This document shows positions 47,933 to 58,827 of a stretch of 64,000 nucleotides of DNA, in pieces. Each line of letters opens with the position of its first letter. Positions within the stretch are counted from its first letter, which is position 1. The DNA comes from Polyporus tsugae (Eukaryota; Basidiomycota; Agaricomycetes; Polyporales; Polyporaceae). The notes beneath the pieces are model-generated. The model saw only the letters and a program-made list of their open reading frames with translations. It made no database searches and was not told the DNA's origin. The stretch covers positions 1,488,001 to 1,552,000 of the forward strand of contig JAHRBS010000003.1 in NCBI GenBank assembly GCA_024305745.1. Reading direction: 5' to 3'. The position numbers and the translations under genes were made by a program.

Positions 47933-48972
47933 AAGGGCATGGTACCCATTACTATCCCATGACCGCGGGTCTGGTCAGCCGCAGGACGCGTCTCCGAGCG
48001 TTCGAGGTATGACTCACCGACGCCTAAGGTTATCATCACCGCGCGGGATCGCCTGTGCGCGCGTCCGCGACCGTCCTCGCCTGCCATTGTCGTCTGATCC
48101 GGGTGAGGGCAGCGGGGACGAGGACGCCTGCGGGTGGTTGGCCGCGTCGTCTGAGCCTTTCTCCAAGTGCGCTTTTCGCGCTGACGCGGAGAGCCTATCG
48201 CCGTTGAGTTCTGTCATGTGTGTCGTGGAGGCTAAGCCGAAACAGGCGGGAGCGCAGCGCTGAGACTGGGATCAGAGACACGGAGGGCCAGAGAGCGGGG
48301 AGAGGAGAGGCGGAGGTCAAGAACAAGAAGGGCTCAGAAGTGCCGATAGGAAGTGCAGCTTATAACGAGCGACGGAGGTGGGGGAGAAGGGTACGGCAAA
48401 TTTACATACAAGAGGCGGACTGTGAGGGGGTGCTTCAGATACGCGATAGAAGATCTCGCTAACCGCAGACGGTCGTGGCCGGATGCCAGATGGTGGCAGT
48501 AAGTACTTGTGCAAACGCGGTGTGGCAGTCTCCCGGCGGTGCTCGACGGTGGGCGAGTCCTCCCACACCTGACAAGGAAGACTGTATGCAGGAGGACGGA
48601 GGAGAAAGGCAGGATGGAAGCGTTTACGGTACGTTGATTCTCTAAACGGCATTGCACTCCTCCAAGCGGCTGAAAGCCGTTTATTGGACGCGCGCCACCA
48701 CCCGCTGCGTCACCCGTCGCACACACACCAGTCCGCGGGTATCCAAGTGATTTCACTAATAATACATACATTGGTTTCGATCGGTAAAAGATACAATGTC
48801 GAGTAGACGTGGGTGTGGAAAGGGAGGCAAGCCAGAAAGGTACAAGAGTGAAGTGAAAGCATCCAAAAGGAAAGTAGTCAACAACACTGTAGATCCACTC
48901 CCAGAATCGAGCTTCTGCCCGCTAAAAATCATTGAAACCCGTAAGACATTGTGATATGTATGATGCGTTCCA
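47933..48972. promoter_or_regulatory. Upstream region of the SLT2-type kinase
   Basis: About 1 kb between the kinase ATG and the stop of the makorin-like gene, both on the minus strand. Short open frames are present on both strands, none with domains. A long promoter or leader is likely; no discrete element can be named. Confidence 0.4.
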
Positions 48973-51221
48973 TTACCGGTCGCTTGACGCGAAGACGACG
49001 CGGCCCCGTCCGTCTGTGACAAACTCGGCATCGGCACTGGAGCCGACCAGGGGAACAGACCGCCGCCTCACAAGCTGTCGGGAGGTGCTGGACGGTCGAG
49101 GTCCGGGAACAGTCTGTGGCAACGGACCATCGGAGCCCTCCTGTGTGGTCGTGAGGTCAATCGTCGACTTGGAATGTGAAAGGATCGTGGCCGACGAAGA
49201 GGTTGCACGGACACGCGATAGAGATGACGACCTCCGGCTCCATACCACTCGACCACGTCCGTCCGTCATAAATGGCGGGTCAGCATCATGGACTGCCGCA
49301 TCATCTATAGATAGACTGGGTGGCGTGTCGAGTTGGCTTGAGGACGACGATGCTTCCGAGCTGGCGGACATTTGCCCCTGGATGGCACGTTGTTGTTCCT
49401 CCAAACCTCGAAAAAGCCGCTCCAGGTGAGCAGCATCGCTCTCGGGTCCAGAGGGAAGCGGGCGCAGGTTATCAAGCTGGGACGGGACGAAGACGGGAGA
49501 ATCCGGGTCGAGTGTAGATGCGGCGGTAGAAATTGGGGAAAGGGGGGCAGCGGGTAGCCCGACGAAGAGCGGTTGAGGGACATCGAGATTCCATTGCACA
49601 TCGTCATTTGGCACCACCCCGTCTGACAACGGATTGACCATAACTTGGTCTGAAGACCAATCGTCCCATGGTTGAAGTAAGGGTGGCAGCTGCTCTGTTT
49701 CCGATTCGTCTGCGACGGAAGCGACAGCGACACTCGCGGTACCCTCTTCATGCACGGGTTCTTCGTCCAACCGGTACATCGGAGGAAGGATATCTGTACC
49801 AAACACAGCAGCAACACTTGACAAGACGGCTCGCTGCTGTGCAACGGAACAGGATTAGTCCCATGTCTCTTGGTTGTGAAGTTTGTGTTAAGGTTTCGAA
49901 CCTACCATGTCGCGTGAACTCATGTGTGCTATGCGCCTAATGCTGTCCAACATCTCTTCAAAGCTGCTCCCGTCGGTATGCTCCCACATGAGGTCGTTAT
50001 CATTCCTGCGGGAGCGCTGCCGCTGTTACTCCAGAACATGAATAACCGCCCGTAAGAGGAAGAACGCCGACTCGTACCTCCATGTAGTAATCGACACCAC
50101 GGTCGAATACGTAAGGTGTTCCGTCCACGTTCTCATGCTTGTAGAAACAATCCTTCCCAAATGGGCAAAACCGCTTCTCGGGACGAGATTGTTCAAAATA
50201 CCTGTGTCATGCTCAATGTAACGTATCTCGGGAATGATGGACCTTGACTTGCCTGCACTTGACGCGCGCCATGCTCTCTTTGTACTTTTCGATGACCTCA
50301 GCCTTTCTCGCGTCTCCCTCCGAGAAGAAGAGCGAGGAAGGGGTGACGAAGCGGGACGATGCGCGACACATCGGACATGTCTTGGTGGTGCCAGCTTCTA
50401 CGATGTCGGAGGATTTGCCTCCAGACCCACGCCAATTCTTGATGCACTAAAACCAATCCAGATAGCATAAGAGAAGTGCCGTCTGAAGCTATTTAGAGAC
50501 GTACCAGTAGACAGAAGACATGACTGCAACCAACTAATTGTGGCGTCAGCAATCACTGTCAGTCCAAACCACATGATCACGACTGGTATTTGTTTGTGTA
50601 AACCCAACACAGAATATCCGCGCGCATGTCGTCCAGGTAGCTCACGTCCAGTGTCCCGTTGCGTGGTTGAAACCTGACGCAACACTGGCGGAGAACGTCA
50701 CGCCTAACGGCAAGACAAACTTACAGTCCATTCTATCCACTGCAGTCATCGCTGACAGGGTTCCAAGCATACAATATGCAGCATATGTACAGTATGGGGT
50801 GTTTGGAACATTGTAAAGAAGAGACTCACCAAGCAACCCATATGTGGCAGGCTTGTCGTAACATATGGAGCATACGGACTCGTCTTCTTCCGATTCTGCT
50901 AGTGGCTTACGACTCGAAGGGCCCGGCTTGCTCGGGTCGACGTGAATGAACCAGCATTTGTCGCCACGCCTACAGTACCCGGCAGCGTGGAACTTGCAGA
51001 CCTTGCTTTGATCATACGGGGTCAAACGTTCGGCCTCCCCATGAAGATACTTGCAGCGATCGCCATTGTAGCATCCGCGATCGGATTTACTGGGGGCGAA
51101 TGCAGTTAACATCGAAGTGATGGCTAGAAAAGGACGATATATGCACTTACTAGTATGCGCAAATGCCTCGTGGTTTCGATGTAACGGGCCGATTGACATT
51201 GGAGGAGAGGGGGTCAGGCAT
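48973..51221 (-). CDS. Makorin-like E3 ubiquitin ligase (CCCH + RING)
   Basis: The ATG at 51221 is chosen because exon 1 (MPDPLSSNVNRPVTSKPRGICAYY) splices over a 60-base intron to give CAYYKSDRGCYNGDRCKYLH, a full CCCH finger. The next finger is CKFHAAGYCRRGDKCWFIH. The RING starts CSICYDKPATYGLLG and is continued in later exons, ending MCRASSRFVTPS with the second half about 50240-50400. A third finger RFCPFGKDCFYKHEN follows at ~50150. CCCH-CCCH-RING-CCCH is the makorin layout. The long last exon (48973-49824) is Ser/Pro-rich and contains LERLFRGLEEQQRAIQGQM. The octapeptide TDGRGRVV occurs twice, once at the stop. It is divergent from the SAGA gene HFI1. Confidence 0.85.
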
Positions 51222-51523
51222 GTGGCGCGAGCGGGATCCTGGTGGAAACTAGAGAACGACGGGGAGACGGATGAAGAGAAAGCAAGCTGAGGATGGTGAG
51301 TGTAATAAGGATAGAAACGGGGGTCCGATGGCTGGCCTGCGGTAGCTGCTGCAGCCACCAAGTGCAAGGTGAGCGTCACTGTCAGAGTCAAGCTTGTCAT
51401 GGTGCCCACAACTGGGGAGAGCGCGTGTCTTTACGTAAACCATCTTCCTCTCCCGCCACCACCGCGTCAGGGCACCTCCCGACTCCCGAGACCGACTCCG
51501 GTCACAGGCTAGATCTGTTCTCC
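51222..51523. promoter_or_regulatory. Divergent promoter, makorin-like / HFI1
   Basis: 302 bases, pyrimidine-rich on the plus strand directly before the downstream ATG. No TATA box is evident. Confidence 0.4.
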
Positions 51524-52629
51524 ATGTCGCTGTCTTCCACCTCCACCGTCAAGGCTCAGCTCACAAATGCACTCGGATCCAAGGCACCTCTATATTTCAA
51601 CGTTTTGAAGGAATATCTCTCTGGACGCATCTCACGGAACGAATATGATGACCGGGTCAAGACATACCTCGACAGTGTACCCCTACGTGAGTGTTAGTCA
51701 CAGTTCGGACGCGTTCTCGTCTCACATGTCCTTGTAGTGCATCTGCACAATGCACTCCTTGTCTCCCTATTCGATACCTCCGCACATCTCGCACCTGCTA
51801 CTCCGCCCCCGGATATACCCAAGCCTCCCCCACGGAAACGCCGTCGTACTCTGCCATATCAAGGACCGGATCCGACGGAACAAACTACACTCAGGTCTGA
51901 GCGGTTGAAGAAGTGGACTGTCGGGCTGGGGAAGCGGGAGCGGGACCGCATCCGCACTCTGGAGGCGGTAGCAATCAACGAAGCTCACGTTTCTAAAGCA
52001 TACGCGGACGAAATCGCTGCCGAACGCGGTGTTCAGCTGTTGACGGAACGCGGTGGTGAGTCCTCGATATTCCAAATACGAATAGCTCGCCGATTTCTCC
52101 CTAGAATCGCCAGGCAGTCGACTACCGCTTAACCTCTCGTCTATGACGCGTGGGCCGACCCTACAGCATATCTCGGAACGTCTCAATCTCATCTCAGCCC
52201 AACATAACATGGGTGCGCCTTCAAAAGAAGTCGCGTCCTTGTTGATGCTCGCATTCGAGGTACGTGAGGTTCCTCCGTCCGGCTGCGCCCTCAACTAACC
52301 ACCGTCCTTAGGCTAAGCTCAAGCAGCTAATCACTCAAGCTTTGTCCCTCACGTCAACCTCGCATGCCATCACTTCTATCCGTGCCGCGGAGCCACACTC
52401 GCATAGCTATGTGCTCCCGACGTCCTCCTTCAACAGTCTCTTCACCGTCTCTCCCGCCGTTCTGCCTAATGGGTCGGCTGCAGCCATGCGGCTTGCAATA
52501 GGGGAAAATGAACCGGCTGAGGACGACTACGCGATGAAGGATCGGGAAGTCAAAGATCAACGATGGCAGCTGTTTGCGCTGCTCAGCGAGCGAAGTACGG
52601 TGAAGGAGGCCTTGCGGACATTACATTAG
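51524..52629 (+). CDS. HFI1: SAGA core subunit HFI1/ADA1 (TADA1)
   Basis: Histone-fold protein that helps hold the SAGA core together. The ATG at 51524 gives MSLSSTSTVKAQLTNALGSKAPLYFNVLKEYLSGRISRNEYDDRVKTYL, typical of the Tad1 domain start ('...Y...L..F..G.ISR.E.D'). After an intron comes LHNALLVSLFDTSAHLAP, then KKWTVGLGKRERDRIRTLE. After a second intron come MTRGPTLQHISERLNLISAQH and the histone-fold-like VASLLMLAFEAKLKQLITQALSL. The end is RSTVKEALRTLH at 52629. About 300 residues, three or four introns. Family call rests on the combined Tad1 pattern. Confidence 0.82.
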
Positions 52630-52807
52630 TAGTGAATGTTTGCTTGTTTATTCGCGCTTGCCAGGATTGATGCCTCGTTTGTATAGATGCAGATCCTTTC
52701 TCGCTACATGCCTTCGATCCCGCGCCATTCGTCATCCACGCTATCTATCTGGGAATACAGCGAAGGTCCCAAGTATTGCTCTCGGTCTCGGGACATGGGT
52801 GGCATAT

Positions 52808-54425
52808 TTAGGCTTTAAAAGCGGGGGTATGCAGTTGGGCATCGATTTCCGGCAGCTGCGTCTGGTTGTGCCCGTCAGTGCAAGGTTTGGAAGCGACCGA
52901 CTGGTCCTCCATCCGGTCATTTTCAGGCCACGCCCAATCACCCAAATCGGGCACGCTACGAAAGACGTTCCTGACGCTGTAGTCTGTCATGGTTGCCAAG
53001 TATTGCTGCGGCAGCGTATGTCGAAAGGGGAGGGGTCGCGGCGCTGATATCTCCTCCTTCACTGCGCGGAGCAGCGCACCCAAGTCATCGTCTATCTTCG
53101 AGTGCTGGCAGCCAGGAAGTCGATCTATCGCCGTGCACTTTTCCAAGTATTTAAGAATAGCGTAGCGTGCGTAGAGCGAGTAAAATAGTGCATACACCAG
53201 CTTGTGCATCGCCTTGCATGGGGACAAGAAGGAGACATAGTGCGACGACCAAGGGAGGCGTTTGAACTCCATGGCGGCCTGTTTTTCGATGCTGCATTGT
53301 CGTCACCGAGGCTCTCAGGTCCTGGCCGGTGCTCGTCGAAGTAGTGCCTGAGGAATTCGAAGAAGAAGACGCCATAGGAGTCACACGCGTTGAAGTTGTT
53401 TGGCGTGCATTGTAGAGGAGGACGGTGAAGAACGTCTCGATTTCGTCCGCGATCTCAACACCGTGTGCCGCCCCGGTGAGTAAGGCGACCGACATATATT
53501 GCCCAGTGCCCTTTTGCTTGTGATCAGCGCTGAGCACAGTAGCGGCACACGTTTGCAACGGCTAGGGATCACTACGTACCACTATGACATTCACTGGTCG
53601 CCTTGCGGTAGCGATATGGTCCCCATTCGCGTTGGCATTGCGAATTTGCTTTGATATCTTCCAGTTTGAGAGGATGCCACGCCAGTACACCCGGATCGGG
53701 CTATACGAACCGTCCTCGTTCTCCTGCCTCGCGAACGTCGGCGCGATGAGAACATTTTGACTGCTGACGTCCCGATGCATAGTCTGTCACTTTATCACCG
53801 CTTCGTAGTGGGCTGCATGAAGATCAAAGTAGTTAGATGCCGCGGTCGAGCACTCGGACAGGAATAGGAGAGGGGACGTACCATCAAAATAGTCTGCGAT
53901 GATGCTGACTGGTCCGCGACTCGACATGGGGCAGTGTGCGGTAAACACACATCCTTGACCGTGATCTTGCAGTGTGCTAGATGCGGAAAACACCGCGCCT
54001 GCTCATCGTCTTGTCCAGGAGACCCAGTTGGGTCCGTCGGGCCTGAGAGGCACGCCTTGCTTGAACAGCACGGCCTCAGTCTTGTCCTTCCAGTGGCCTT
54101 CCTCGGCGTTATCTTCGCGGATGTTGTTGATGTGAATCTCGAACGAAGCTTTGTGAGGTCCCAATTCGCGACCACGTCCAGTATGTGTTTGTTGACGATC
54201 TTGGTCTGCAAGCGGTGCGTTATTTATGGATTGATGGCCGGAGAAGTGGTTGGCGACACTCACGAATTGTTCGAAGCTGCACCCAAGCATTGTAGTACCA
54301 ACTCCTAGTAGTGTACCGCTGTGGAGTAGTACTGTACTTACTGGCTGTCTCCACTTGCCGCAGCCGTCTGAAATGCCAGAATTTGGAGGGATAGGTGAGC
54401 GCTGGTGAAGCGAAGCGATACACAT
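52808..54425 (-). pseudogene. FunK1-type fungal kinase, degenerate
   Basis: FunK1 kinases are a large, mostly uncharacterised family of mushroom-forming fungi. The conserved pieces are in order: AAHYEAVIK, then HRDVSSQN (catalytic loop, HRD and Asn kept), GILSNWKISK in place of the usual G.L.DWD.S, then TGQYMSVALLTG and ADEIETFFTVLLYNA. The C-terminal WAWPENDRMEDQSVAS piece lies at ~52890-52940. Two faults are visible. A TGA at 53787-53789 lies three codons before HRD with no normal-sized intron to remove it. The metal-binding Asp of the DFG-equivalent (DWD) is Asn (SNW). N-terminal exons from 53800 to 54425 are only loosely recognisable, so the 5' boundary is approximate. The gene looks dead or turned into a pseudokinase. 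Confidence 0.62.
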
Positions 54426-54628
54426 GAGAGAGACATAGGGTATATTATGCGTTGGATTTTTTAGTAGGAAGGAGGAAGAACTTCAAGAAGGGGGCGAGGA
54501 CGTCGGACTCGGACAACTAAGGAGCCACATGTTCGGTATGCCCGGCCCGCGACTCGGATGTCAACTTATCGATAGTTTCGCCGAAGTGGTTCCCCGCTCC
54601 CATCCCATTGTAAAGTTGCAGAACCATT

Positions 54629-54634
54629 TATAAG
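54629..54634 (+). promoter_or_regulatory. TATA-like box of the oxidoreductase gene
   Basis: TATAAG within ATTTATAAGC, about 92 bases upstream of the ATG at 54726. Confidence 0.4.
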
Positions 54635-54725
54635 CAAGAAGGTCACTTGGGATGCTATCTGAAGACCTAGCTCCTTTCCGTTCCCTCCTCACCGTGACCC
54701 TGCCCTACAGCATCAGTACATCAAC

Positions 54726-56309
54726 ATGGCCTTTCAACTGCGATGGGGTATCATTTCCACTGGTAGGATCGCCTCGGATTTCGTGAAGGTATGCTTGTCT
54801 ACCCATCGCCAGACCGCGGACCTGCGTCTGACTTGTGTCGGGGTGGCATCTTAGGACCTCCTTATCGACCCAGCTACGTACGTGTTCCGAGGGCGAATAG
54901 ACATAGATACTAACAAATTGAGATCTTGCACTGCTGATATATAGTCGGAACGTCACGGACGTGGCACACAAGGTCGTGGCTGTTGGCTCCCGGAGCACTG
55001 AGAGTGCACACAAATTCATTGGCGCATACATCAATGGGGACAAGAATGTCAAGCCGTACGGCAGCTACGCCGAAGTGTTCGCGGATAAGGTGAGCTGCAT
55101 GAAGGCATGCGGACCTACTTTTCATTGACCTCGCTCGCTTAGGATGTGGACGCGGTATACATCGGTACGACCTATCGCTTCAAGCAGGGGACTATGGTAA
55201 AGGACGATGCTGACATGCGAGTCTAGGAACCCCCCACACCCTCCACTACGAAAATGCGGTCGACGCGCTGAATGCCGGGAAGCACGTTCTCTGCGAGAAG
55301 GCAACCACGTCCAACGTTGCGGAAACGAAGACTTTAATCAAGCTCGCAAAAGAAAAGAATCTGTTCTTCATGGAGGCTCTATGGACGCGTTTCCATCCAC
55401 TCACTTTGGAGCTGAAAAAGATCGCAGAGGAAGGCGCCCTTGGTGATCCAGTTGTCCTCCACGCTGATCTGTCTTCCGACTTCCACACGGAGGGTGAGCG
55501 TTGCGAACTTCAACTTCTCTGTCCATGTGAGAATTTCTTATGAAACGCCCGCAGACCAGCCTCTAACCCATCGGATGCTCGACCCGAAGCTGGGTGGAGG
55601 CGCACTGTTGGATCTGTGAGTGGAACATCGTGAACCTGATAGGCCGGTGGGCTCACGTCACCGTCTTCGCAGAGGGCCCTACCCTATGTTCTGGGTAGGT
55701 GCTCGAGACAACTGTAAGAGAAGATGTCTGACTCCACCTTGACCATGTAGACCATGCTCGCCCTCTACGAGCATCCATCCAACAAGAACGCGAAACCGAC
55801 TAGCGTGACTGGCTCCATCATCAAGTCTACCATCACCGACGTCGACGCGTCCACCAGCTGGACAGTAAACTTCACCGAGCACCTCAAGGCTCAAGCTGTC
55901 CTCAGTTGCAGCATGGTCGTGCCCGCAGCACACTTCGGCGCCGTCATACGCTACAAGAACGGTACGATCAAGGTGGCCACGCCGATTTTCCGCCCTCCGT
56001 CGTTCACCGTCCAGTATTTTGACAGCCCGGGAGGGCGTGTCGTGCGGGAGGAGACAAGGACGTTCAGCTACGTGGGCGGTGGGTGGCACTTCGAGGCGGA
56101 CGAGGTAGCGAGGTGTCTCAAAGCCGGGAAGATTGAGAGTGACTTGTGGACGCACGAGAAGACCATCATCGTGATGGAGACATTCGACGAGGTCGGTGGA
56201 CTTGACAGCCATGAGGAAACATGTACTCATTCTGTGACAACGCCAGGTTCGTCGGCAAGGCAAGTACGTGCTACCGGAGGGAGTCGAGAAGGTCGATCGA
56301 GTGCAATGA
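54726..56309 (+). CDS. Gfo/Idh/MocA oxidoreductase, dihydrodiol dehydrogenase / D-xylose dehydrogenase-like
   Basis: NAD(P)-dependent cytosolic oxidoreductase. The ATG at 54726 gives MAFQLRWGIISTGRIASDFVK with the GxxxxGxIA dinucleotide loop. The next exons give [53 protein letters not shown] (E-K motif before ATTSN) and EALWTRFHPLTLEL. Then come DPKLGGGALLDLGPYP (Asp/Tyr family block) and the beta-sheet domain. The last exon joins METFDE to VRRQGKYVLPEGVEKVDRVQ over an intron, TGA at 56307-56309. Seven or so introns. The order EK...EALW.R..P matches the family that includes mammalian dimeric dihydrodiol dehydrogenase and fungal NADP-linked xylose dehydrogenases. Length of ~385 residues is normal. 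Confidence 0.88.
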
Positions 56310-56902
56310 GAGCACGAGGTACCAGTCGAGTAAATGCAATGTATTTTTCTATGTATAACATGTGTAGTGAAGGATAGCATCTGTCGCATCTTAAATCTTT
56401 CATCGAAATTTGGGGTACCGATCTGTGGACCAACATTTGAGTCAGCACAACATGGTCTGAAGTGACGTTCGAGAGAGAAAAAAGTCAGAAAAAGCGGACC
56501 CTCCCGCCAAAGCGAGGGGCCCGAAGGTAGCTGAGATAGGTTTCTGCAACGCAGGAAGGCCCTGCTAAAGCCAAATGCCTCAAACATCATACGAAATAGC
56601 CCCGAAATAGAGACTATAAGTGACAAAAGAGTACTCAGTACTCACCGAGAGGTCGAGGACTTGGAATGTATCGTGCGCAACGGCTGAACGTTGACGGGGA
56701 GAGAGAGAGAGAGAGAGAGCAAACAGTAAGGACGCAAGAAATTTATGCAACGGTGGCCACTAGACGCGCTTGGATCTCCGATTTGGGCGTTTAATGAAGG
56801 CAAGCGATGCCGACGCTTTCCGGATCCTGAGCCTCAACGCGTTCGTTGAACTCGACCTTCATCCCGCATCTCCTCCTGCTTGTCGGCCTCAGTGCACTCA
56901 CC
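56310..56902. promoter_or_regulatory. TAF10 upstream region with GA repeat
   Basis: About 590 bases with a (GA)n microsatellite at 56699-56719. No further gene is supported. The minus-strand open frame across 55679-56626 is antisense to the oxidoreductase and lacks domains. Confidence 0.45.
56699..56719. repeat. (GA)n dinucleotide repeat
   Basis: About ten GA units, about 180-200 bases upstream of the TAF10 ATG. It could affect promoter chromatin but is a simple-sequence repeat first of all. Confidence 0.85.
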
Positions 56903-57651
56903 ATGTCCACGCCATTCCAAGACCAACCCCAGAATGTCCCATACTACACTGCTACTCCGACCCCCTCTGCGCCATCCCCGCATCCACAATCGACTCCAGA
57001 CTTTACCCAGCCTGGTCCTAGTACCACGCAGCCCTCACGGCCGGCCACAGGGCAAACAGCGGAGGAGACACGAAAAGACAAGACTCTAGCAGAGTTCCTT
57101 CTAATGCTTGATGACTACGAGCCATTGGTACGTACAGCATCGAATGAAGAGGGTCGCAATGCGGAGCACGCATTCGCGCTCAGAGCCCACGCGTTAACCC
57201 GTGGGCGCACAGATACCCAACGAAGTTACGGAGTACTATCTCCAGCGAGTAGGATTCGAATGCGAGGACGTCAGACTGTGAGTACTATCATGCATTTAGC
57301 CACCCGACCGTGTTCAAGCTGGCACCATATCTGGCTCTGCAAACGACACAGCAAGCGGCTCCTGTCACTCGCCGCGCAGAAGTTCGTGTCGGACATCGCT
57401 GCGGACGCATATCAGCATGCACGAATACGCGCGAACGCCGCTGGGGGCCGCTCTCGCGCCAACCAGCCCTCCGGACCTGCGTCTGCTCGGGTGAGCGTGA
57501 ACCTTGTACTTTGCCAATCGCGCGCGTTGCTGACTCAGGTGGTGGGGGTGTGACACAGGACAAGACCAAGACGACGCTGACCATGGACGACCTGAGCGCA
57601 GCCCTTGCCGAGTTTGGCATCAACTCCCGCAAGCCGGAGTTCTACATGTAA
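56903..57651 (+). CDS. TAF10: TAF10, histone-fold subunit of TFIID and SAGA
   Basis: The ATG at 56903 gives MSTPFQDQPQNVPYYTATP. The in-frame sequence upstream has no ATG. Exon 1 (to 57127) ends TLAEFLLMLDDYEPL. Exon 2 gives IPNEVTEYYLQRVGFECEDVRL. Exon 3 is LLSLAAQKFVSDIAADAYQHARIRAN, then GPASAR. After a final intron the last exon is DKTKTTLTMDDLSAALAEFGINSRKPEFYM, stop at 57651. These blocks (LMLDDYEP.IP.EVT.YYL..GF; LLALA.QKF..DIA.DAYQ; LTMEDLSAAL.E.GIN.RKP.FY) are the hallmark histone-fold sequence of TAF10. Length of about 180 residues fits fungi. Confidence 0.95.
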
Positions 57652-58827
57652 CGCCTTATTAGACTAGTAGCCGCACAGCACTCCCGCCTTGGACATTGGT
57701 TCCTCACGCTCGCACCTGGAAATTACTCATCTGTACAGTATCGTCGTAATGCCACCCGTCTTTGTGTATCGCACCATACGACCTCCGCCACGGGCACAAT
57801 CTATCGCAGCAAGGATGCCTTCAACCAACCTTCAAGGTCTTCACAGTTACGGCACCTGAACTAGCCTCAAAGAGGTCAGCAGATATGCATGTCACCTTCT
57901 CTATTCGGTTGACATAACGCTAATTGTCGCCCTCGCAGACTTTGGAGGCGGGTGAGCCCCACGTACTCTAAAATGAAACATCCGGTAGGCATTAGCCGCA
58001 TGGCTTATCGTCCGATTCGTCTTCAACTTTGTTTTGGCACGGGCCCGAACAAGACCGCCGGCGTGCATGTCTGTAGCATCGCCCTTGGGAGGAGAGTGGC
58101 CCTGTGAGCAACGGGCTCCATGCCCCGCAGTGTTGGCTTGCGCACCTGCGCGGTTTGGCGGTTTTGACACAAATGAGCTATGCATGTCAACGCCCAACAT
58201 TTAACGCGACCCCTCTTGACAGTGGTGAGCTTCAATGCGATTGGATACTGTGGCTTCATGCTTATTTCCCTCCTTACCCCTGCGTTCGAATTTACTTTCG
58301 CGTGAGATCAGGCCACATTTCCTGCGCGTCCGTGAGAACGAGCAATGCTTCCGGCACGCGCTTGCGCTGAGAGTTCGCCATCGACTCGGTGGCAGAGAGG
58401 TGATGCCTGCGCGCGATTTGGACCACCGCTCCACAGTCGTTTACAAGGTGTCGTATGGTAGGCAACTTACCAATTGGTTGCGGAAAGTTGTTACCGTCCG
58501 AGGCTGGCGGAAGGAGTTGCATCTGCACAGAAGTTGCGGACTGCTCAGCGAGCGACATCTGGTATTGTGCATATACCGGACTGAACAGACGGGATCGCGC
58601 ATTATGCGCGCAGACTCGGTGCGGTAATGCTCAACCGTGCGAGCAAGGTGCAGATAGAAGCGCCAAGATAGAGCTTTGGCCAGGAAAAAGTGAGTCCATT
58701 ATGCGCGCAACTTTCTCCGGGGCAGTGCGGACTTGTGACGAAATGACCCTCGGCCTCCAGTATTTATGGACTCGTACCATGAGCGTTTCTCTCGACGATC
58801 TAGTTCAGCGACCACCGCATCCGGACC
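57652..58827. other. Intergenic region upstream of the UbiA gene
   Basis: About 1.2 kb with no recognisable gene. Opposed open frames at 58200-58630 have no domains. Two copies of ATTATGCGCGCA lie at 58601-58612 and 58698-58709, the first inside a perfect GCGCAT-T-ATGCGC dyad (58597-58609). Confidence 0.45.

Noticed and set aside
55679..56626. A 315-codon minus-strand frame under the oxidoreductase gene
   Set aside because: Shadow frame of the plus-strand exons; no domain and no start context.
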